8,703 bases of DNA. It comes from an uncultured Bacillus sp. (GTDB lineage Bacteria; Bacillota; Bacilli; Bacillales; Cytobacillaceae). The position numbers were made by a program, and so were the translations under genes. This document shows positions 4,981 to 8,703 of the stretch, one piece after another. The stretch is taken from NCBI GenBank assembly GCA_937902115.1, contig CALGSR010000191.1, forward strand, positions 1-8,703, in the 5' to 3' direction. Each line of letters begins with the position of its first letter. The stretch's first letter is position 1. A model generated the notes under the pieces. That model searched no databases and was not told the origin of the DNA. It saw only the letters and a list, made by a program, of their open reading frames with translations.

Positions 4981-5400
4981 ATGTTAGGCTTGATGAAAGG
5001 ATTAGGCTACACACTAAAGAATTTGACACGCGAAAAAGTGACCTATGATTATCCGAAAAAGCCAATACCACTGCCGGATCGCTTTCGGGGAATCCAAAAA
5101 TTTTATCCGGAAAAATGCATCGTTTGCAACCAATGCGCCAACATCTGTCCAACAGATTGCATTCAACTGACAGGAAAGAAACATCCTGATCCGGATAAAA
5201 AGGGAAAGGTCATTGAAACGTATAATATCAACTTTGAAATCTGCATCCTCTGTGATCTCTGTACAGAGGTCTGTCCGACAGAGGCGATAATTATGACAAA
5301 TAACTTTGAATTAGCGGAATACACCCGCGGCAAGCTTTATAAGGATATTGGGTGGCTTGACGAGAATGATCAGAATGTTCGGCAGGTGAATAAACCATGA
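4981..5400 (+). CDS. nuoI: Complex I subunit I (NuoI/TYKY), 2x[4Fe-4S] ferredoxin-like
   Basis: 139 aa from the ATG at 4981. Carries clusters N6a and N6b, which pass electrons to N2 in NuoB. Two classic motifs: CIVCNQCANICP (ligands C46, C49, C52, C56) and CILCDLCTEVCP (C88, C91, C94, C98), each with the Pro after the last Cys. The first 40 residues form the amphipathic N-terminal segment that lies on NuoH (MLGLMKGLGYTLKNLTREKV, then YPKKPIPLPDRFRG). With no NuoG/F/E encoded here, NuoI would be the most distal iron-sulfur protein of the complex and the likely entry point for electrons from a soluble donor; that step is inference. It overlaps nuoJ by 4 nt (ATGA), indicating translational coupling. 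Confidence 0.96.
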   Translation: MLGLMKGLGYTLKNLTREKVTYDYPKKPIPLPDRFRGIQKFYPEKCIVCNQCANICPTDCIQLTGKKHPDPDKKGKVIETYNINFEICILCDLCTEVCPTEAIIMTNNFELAEYTRGKLYKDIGWLDENDQNVRQVNKP

Positions 5401-5906
5401 CAGGAGAATTTCTTGCCTTTATCCTCCTAGCTTTAATCGCGATTAGCGGCGGTGTCCTGCTGCTAAATTTAACGAAGGTCGTCCACATGGTCATGGCTTT
5501 GGTAGCGACCTTCCTGAGCATCGCGGGAATTTACATCTTGCTTTCAGCAGAATTTTTAGCATTAGTTCAAGTTCTGGTTTACTCAGGTGCAATTACCATT
5601 ATTATGCTGTTCGGAATTATGCTCACGAAGCATGATGACAGGGAAGATATAGCCCCGGGCAGAGTGAAGAAACTATTTGCCTTCCTTGGTATTCTTGGCT
5701 TTGGTGCTGCAGTTTATCTCGGAATCTATAATCTCGGTTATGCGGGCGGAGATGCGGCGCTTCATGTCAGAAATACGGAGCAGATTGGGATTGCTCTTTA
5801 TACGAAATACATCATTCCGTTTGAATTAACATCCGTTGTGCTATTAGTGGCACTGATCGGGGCAATTATTTTAGCAAAAAAAGATCATAAAGAGGAGGCT
5901 GAATAA
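5397..5906 (+). CDS. nuoJ: Complex I subunit J (NuoJ/ND6)
   Basis: 169 aa, within the bacterial range. Membrane subunit between NuoH/A and NuoK; its third helix contains a pi-bulge that in solved complexes rotates during turnover. Five hydrophobic segments are visible: MTGEFLAFILLALIAISGGV at the N-terminus, then about 27-47, 53-76, 93-113 and 142-161. The conserved third-helix block QVLVYSGAITIIMLFGIML is intact. The loop after helix 3 and the C-terminal KKDHKEEAE tail are charged, as expected for solvent-exposed parts. The start overlaps the nuoI stop (ATGA) with AGGTG at 5384-5388 as binding site. nuoK follows after 2 nt. No anomaly seen. Confidence 0.96.
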   Translation: MTGEFLAFILLALIAISGGVLLLNLTKVVHMVMALVATFLSIAGIYILLSAEFLALVQVLVYSGAITIIMLFGIMLTKHDDREDIAPGRVKKLFAFLGILGFGAAVYLGIYNLGYAGGDAALHVRNTEQIGIALYTKYIIPFELTSVVLLVALIGAIILAKKDHKEEAE

Positions 5907-5908
5907 TC

Positions 5909-6223
5909 ATGAGCTCTGTTCCTCTTTCGGCTTATCTTGCCTTGGCCTTGATTCTGTTCTGCATCGGTCTTTACGGGTCATTGACAAAGCGCAATACCAT
6001 TATCGTCTTAATCTCAATTGAGCTTATGCTCAACGCCGTAAATATTAATCTCGTGGCCTTTAGTAAGCTGGGACCTGTTCCATCGATTACCGGGCAAGTA
6101 TTTGCACTGTTCGTCATGGCCATCGCAGCGGCAGAGGTAGCAATCGGCATCGCGATCCTCATTGCGCTATACCATAACCGCAAAACTGTTAAAATCGATG
6201 AAATGAACATAATGAAACATTAA
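5909..6223 (+). CDS. nuoK: Complex I subunit K (NuoK/ND4L)
   Basis: 104 aa, typical length, three membrane helices (about 5-24, 30-51, 62-88). NuoK forms part of the fourth proton path, next to NuoN, and is related to MrpC of Na+/H+ antiporters. The two membrane-embedded glutamates needed for pumping are present: E38 in ISIELMLNAVNINL (E. coli E36) and E76 in MAIAAAEVAIGIAI (E. coli E72). The ribosome binding site AGGAGG (5893-5898) lies in the end of nuoJ, 10 nt from the ATG. After its stop comes the longest gap inside the operon (about 117 nt). Confidence 0.97.
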   Translation: MSSVPLSAYLALALILFCIGLYGSLTKRNTIIVLISIELMLNAVNINLVAFSKLGPVPSITGQVFALFVMAIAAAEVAIGIAILIALYHNRKTVKIDEMNIMKH

Positions 6224-6340
6224 CAATAGATTTACTAAAATGCTTGAGTTAAAAAAGGAATTCAAAAGCAGGTGATTCTGGCTGGGACTGATAAACATAA
6301 GAATCACAAGTTTTAGAGTTCAAAAGGGGATCTGATATTG
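6224..6340 (+). other. nuoK-nuoL spacer with hairpin and duplicated leader-like segment
   Basis: About 117 nt without a gene. An 8-bp perfect stem pairs GTGATTCT (6272-6279) with AGAATCAC (6300-6307) around a 20-nt loop that contains GGCTGGGAC (6280-6288). TTCAAAAG occurs on both sides of the hairpin (6261-6268 and 6319-6326). The upstream copy is followed by AGGTGATT (6270-6277), which looks like a good ribosome binding site but has no ATG, GTG or TTG at suitable distance; the downstream copy is followed by the real nuoL site. No T-tract follows, so termination is unlikely. Confidence 0.55.
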
Positions 6341-8206
6341 ATGGAGAGTGCATGGCTGATACCGCTTTTCCCGCTTTTATCGTTTCTCATCCTCACATTT
6401 TTCGGCAAAAGGCTTAAAGAAGCGAGTTCCTATATTGCGATTTTGCTCGCTCTCGCCTCCTTTGTGTATTCCTTGCTGGTGCTGTTTGATCGCTTTACCG
6501 CACCGACCTACAAGGCAGAGGCAGCCTGGCTGAAAATAGGGGATTTGACCATTACAGCGGGTTTTGAAGTAAATCAATTAAATGCATTGATGCTCGTGAT
6601 TGTTTCACTCGTTAGCTTTCTTGTTCATACCTATTCAATCGGGTATATGAAAGGTGATGACCGTTTTTCTGTCTTTTATGCTTATTTAGGCTTATTCACA
6701 TTTGCCATGCTTGGTCTTGTGCTTTCGCCAAACCTGCTGCAAACCTATATGTTCTGGGAATTAGTTGGTCTTGGTTCCTTCTTATTAATTGGGTTTTATT
6801 TTTACAAAGAAGAGGCAAAGGCAGCTGCTAAGAAAGCCTTCATTATGACTCGTATCGGAGATGTTGGCCTCTTGATCGGGATGATACTCTTATTCTGGCA
6901 GGTAGGCAGCTTCGAATATGATGAAATTTTCAAAGCGATCGACAACGGTGTCATCGCGCCGGGAATGATTACCTTAACAGCAATTCTAATTTTCGTCGGG
7001 GCTGTGGGAAAATCAGGTCAATTTCCGCTTCACAGCTGGCTTCCGGATGCGATGGAAGGTCCGACGCCGGTTTCTGCTTTAATCCATGCCGCAACAATGG
7101 TTGCAGCGGGTGTTTACTTAGTCGCCGCATTATTCCCGCTCTTTACAGCAAGCGAAACTGCACTTTTAGTTATCGCTGTAATCGGTGCCTTTACCGCAAT
7201 CTTTGCGGCCAGTATCGGGATTGTGCAAACTGACATTAAACGGGTATTAGCTTACTCAACCGTGAGCCAACTTGGCTATATGATGTTGGCCTTGGGTTCT
7301 GCAGGTTATGTCGCAGGGGTTTTCCACCTGACAACACATGCTTTCTTCAAAGCCTTGTTGTTCCTTGCTGCAGGTTCCGTGATTCATGCGGTCCATACGC
7401 AGAATATTAATGAAATGGGCGGACTTTGGAAAAAAATGCGTTACACGGCACCGCTATTCTTAATTGGAACAATGGCTATCGCCGGGGTACCGCTATTCTC
7501 AGGATTTTTCAGTAAAGATGAAATTTTAGTCGCAACTTGGAATGCAGGACATCCGATTCTCTTTACATTAGGCGTGATTACGGCATTCATGACGGCATTC
7601 TATATGTTCCGCCTCTTCTTCCTCGTATTCACAGGCAGAGCTCGCGGACAAATGCAAAATGTTCATGAATCTCCTTCCGTGATGACGGTGCCAATGATGG
7701 TCCTTGGCGTCTTGGCTGTCGTCGCTGGTTATATCAATACCTCTTGGTTTGGCACATTCCTTGGCGATTGGCTTCTCGAAGGCAACCAGCAATTAAGCGC
7801 AGCCGCAAATCACGGGCATGAAGGTTCTACCTGGATTATGATTGTGGCAACGATTGTTTCCCTTTTAGGTATTTATGTCGCATGGCTTGTTTATGGAAAA
7901 AAATCCATCTCCCGCGACATCAAAATGCCTGGGCTTTACAAAGTTTTATCGAATAAATACTATATAGACGAGATTTATTCAGCGATTGTGATTGCACCAA
8001 CGAAAATTTTCAGCCGCTTCCTGCAATTTATTGAAATCTTCATGGTTGAAGGAATTATGAAGGCTGTCGTTGCGATCACAGAAGGCTGCGCCCGTTTAGG
8101 GTCCAAATTCCAAAATGGACAAACACAAGTTTATGGAGCGGTCGCCTTTGTCGGCTTAGCCGTTCTCGTCGTCATTTACGCTTTGACAGGGGGGTACTTA
8201 AAATGA
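6341..8206 (+). CDS. nuoL: Complex I subunit L (NuoL/ND5), antiporter-like proton pump
   Basis: 621 aa from the ATG at 6341; a TTG at 6338 would add one residue and is a little better spaced (8 rather than 11 nt) from the AAGGGG site at 6324-6329, so either is possible. The largest membrane subunit, at the far end of the arm, related to MrpA antiporters, with about 16 helices. Key charged residues are visible: E140 in FWELVGLGSF and K224 in GAVGKSGQFPLHSW, and K337 in THAFFKALLFLAAG, corresponding to the functional Glu144, Lys229 and Lys342 of E. coli NuoL. The signature LPDAMEGPTPVSALIHAATM is intact, and FFSKDEIL follows in the second half. The C-terminal part (about 520-621) includes the stretch expected for the lateral helix and final anchor. 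The stop overlaps the nuoM ATG by 4 nt. Confidence 0.97.
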   Translation: MESAWLIPLFPLLSFLILTFFGKRLKEASSYIAILLALASFVYSLLVLFDRFTAPTYKAEAAWLKIGDLTITAGFEVNQLNALMLVIVSLVSFLVHTYSIGYMKGDDRFSVFYAYLGLFTFAMLGLVLSPNLLQTYMFWELVGLGSFLLIGFYFYKEEAKAAAKKAFIMTRIGDVGLLIGMILLFWQVGSFEYDEIFKAIDNGVIAPGMITLTAILIFVGAVGKSGQFPLHSWLPDAMEGPTPVSALIHAATMVAAGVYLVAALFPLFTASETALLVIAVIGAFTAIFAASIGIVQTDIKRVLAYSTVSQLGYMMLALGSAGYVAGVFHLTTHAFFKALLFLAAGSVIHAVHTQNINEMGGLWKKMRYTAPLFLIGTMAIAGVPLFSGFFSKDEILVATWNAGHPILFTLGVITAFMTAFYMFRLFFLVFTGRARGQMQNVHESPSVMTVPMMVLGVLAVVAGYINTSWFGTFLGDWLLEGNQQLSAAANHGHEGSTWIMIVATIVSLLGIYVAWLVYGKKSISRDIKMPGLYKVLSNKYYIDEIYSAIVIAPTKIFSRFLQFIEIFMVEGIMKAVVAITEGCARLGSKFQNGQTQVYGAVAFVGLAVLVVIYALTGGYLK

Positions 8207-8703
8207 ATATAGACCATTTTCTATCCATCTTAGTATTTTCCCCTTTAATCGGGATTTTGCTCTTACTTCTTATTCCAAGACAGAAGGAACATACGCTTAA
8301 GTTTGTCGGCGTACTAGGGACACTGCCCGCACTTGTGCTGGCCTTCCTTGCCTTTTTCCAATACAGAAAAGGCTTTGACTTGGGGAAACTTTCCGAAAAT
8401 GTCGGCTGGATTGCTTTTAAAAGTCCGGTTGCCCTCGGGAATCTCCCTAAGGACCTATTCACGATCGATTACGAACTCGGCGTTGACGGCCTGTCGCTCG
8501 TATTAGTCCTATTAACGGCTGTCATAGCAACATTGGCAGCAATCGCCTCGATTCATATTAAGAAAGAATGGAAAGGCTACTTTATCCTCTTCTTAATTCT
8601 TGAAATCGGGATGCTCGGTGTCTTCACGGCAGAGAACATGATCCTATTCTTCCTCTTCTTTGAAGTCACATTAATTCCAACCTTTTTCCTAATTGGAAAA
8701 TGG
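8203..8703 (+). CDS. nuoM: Complex I subunit M (NuoM/ND4), N-terminal part (partial)
   Basis: First 167 codons, open at the window end; full-length NuoM is about 500 aa. Antiporter-like proton-pumping subunit of the membrane arm between NuoN and NuoL. Hydrophobic helices at about 8-24, 34-52, 96-116, 125-141 and 143-165. YELGVDGLSLVLVLLTAVIA (90-109) is a typical early block, and E154 in FFLFFEVTLIPTFFLIGKW is at the position of the essential E144 of E. coli NuoM. The ATG overlaps the nuoL stop (ATGA); the ribosome binding site is the G-rich run at 8189-8194. nuoN is expected downstream but lies outside the window. Confidence 0.96.
   Translation, partial: MNIDHFLSILVFSPLIGILLLLLIPRQKEHTLKFVGVLGTLPALVLAFLAFFQYRKGFDLGKLSENVGWIAFKSPVALGNLPKDLFTIDYELGVDGLSLVLVLLTAVIATLAAIASIHIKKEWKGYFILFLILEIGMLGVFTAENMILFFLFFEVTLIPTFFLIGKW

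Overview
The window comes from a low-to-moderate GC Gram-positive bacterium, most likely a Bacillaceae member of the Bacillus/Neobacillus/Mesobacillus kind. The reasons are strong AGGAGG/AGGTGATC-type ribosome binding sites, GTG starts, a sigma-A promoter close to consensus, AtpD and AtpC sequences of the Bacillus type, and an atp operon followed directly by a nuo operon. I recall that order from the Bacillus cereus group and relatives; B. subtilis has no nuo operon. All genes are on the + strand.

Region 1 (1-692) is the tail of the F1Fo ATP synthase operon: the last 77 codons of atpD (beta subunit), atpC (epsilon subunit), and a strong intrinsic terminator. Region 2 (663-996) is a 334-base gap without a gene. 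It holds the terminator, a perfect 10-bp palindromic element of REP-like appearance, and a near-consensus extended -10 sigma-A promoter surrounded by short inverted and direct repeats.

Region 3 (997-8703) is a respiratory complex I operon in the order nuoA-B-C-D-H-I-J-K-L-M, cut by the window end inside nuoM; nuoN presumably follows. Genes mostly overlap or abut (-10 to +3 nt), except for gaps of 74 nt (nuoH-nuoI) and about 117 nt (nuoK-nuoL), both of which carry hairpin-forming sequence.

nuoE, nuoF and nuoG, which encode the NADH-oxidising module, are absent: nuoD is followed directly by nuoH with a 1-nt overlap. What is encoded is the quinone-reducing Q module (NuoB, C, D, I with three predicted 4Fe-4S clusters) and the proton-pumping membrane arm (NuoA, H, J, K, L, M). 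Such 11-subunit complexes are known in other bacteria, archaea and chloroplasts and use donors other than NADH dehydrogenase EFG, for example ferredoxin or F420H2. The donor here cannot be read from the window.

The most unusual item is NuoC. Ahead of its ordinary 30-kDa domain it has a roughly 150-residue Ala/Lys-rich extension in which KxK pairs recur every 8 residues in three blocks. At DNA level this contains a 42-bp perfect direct repeat 117 bp apart. Related Ala/Lys extensions occur, as I recall, in other Bacillus NuoC proteins, but I know of no assigned function. I suggest it may dock an acidic electron carrier in place of NuoEFG; this is inference.
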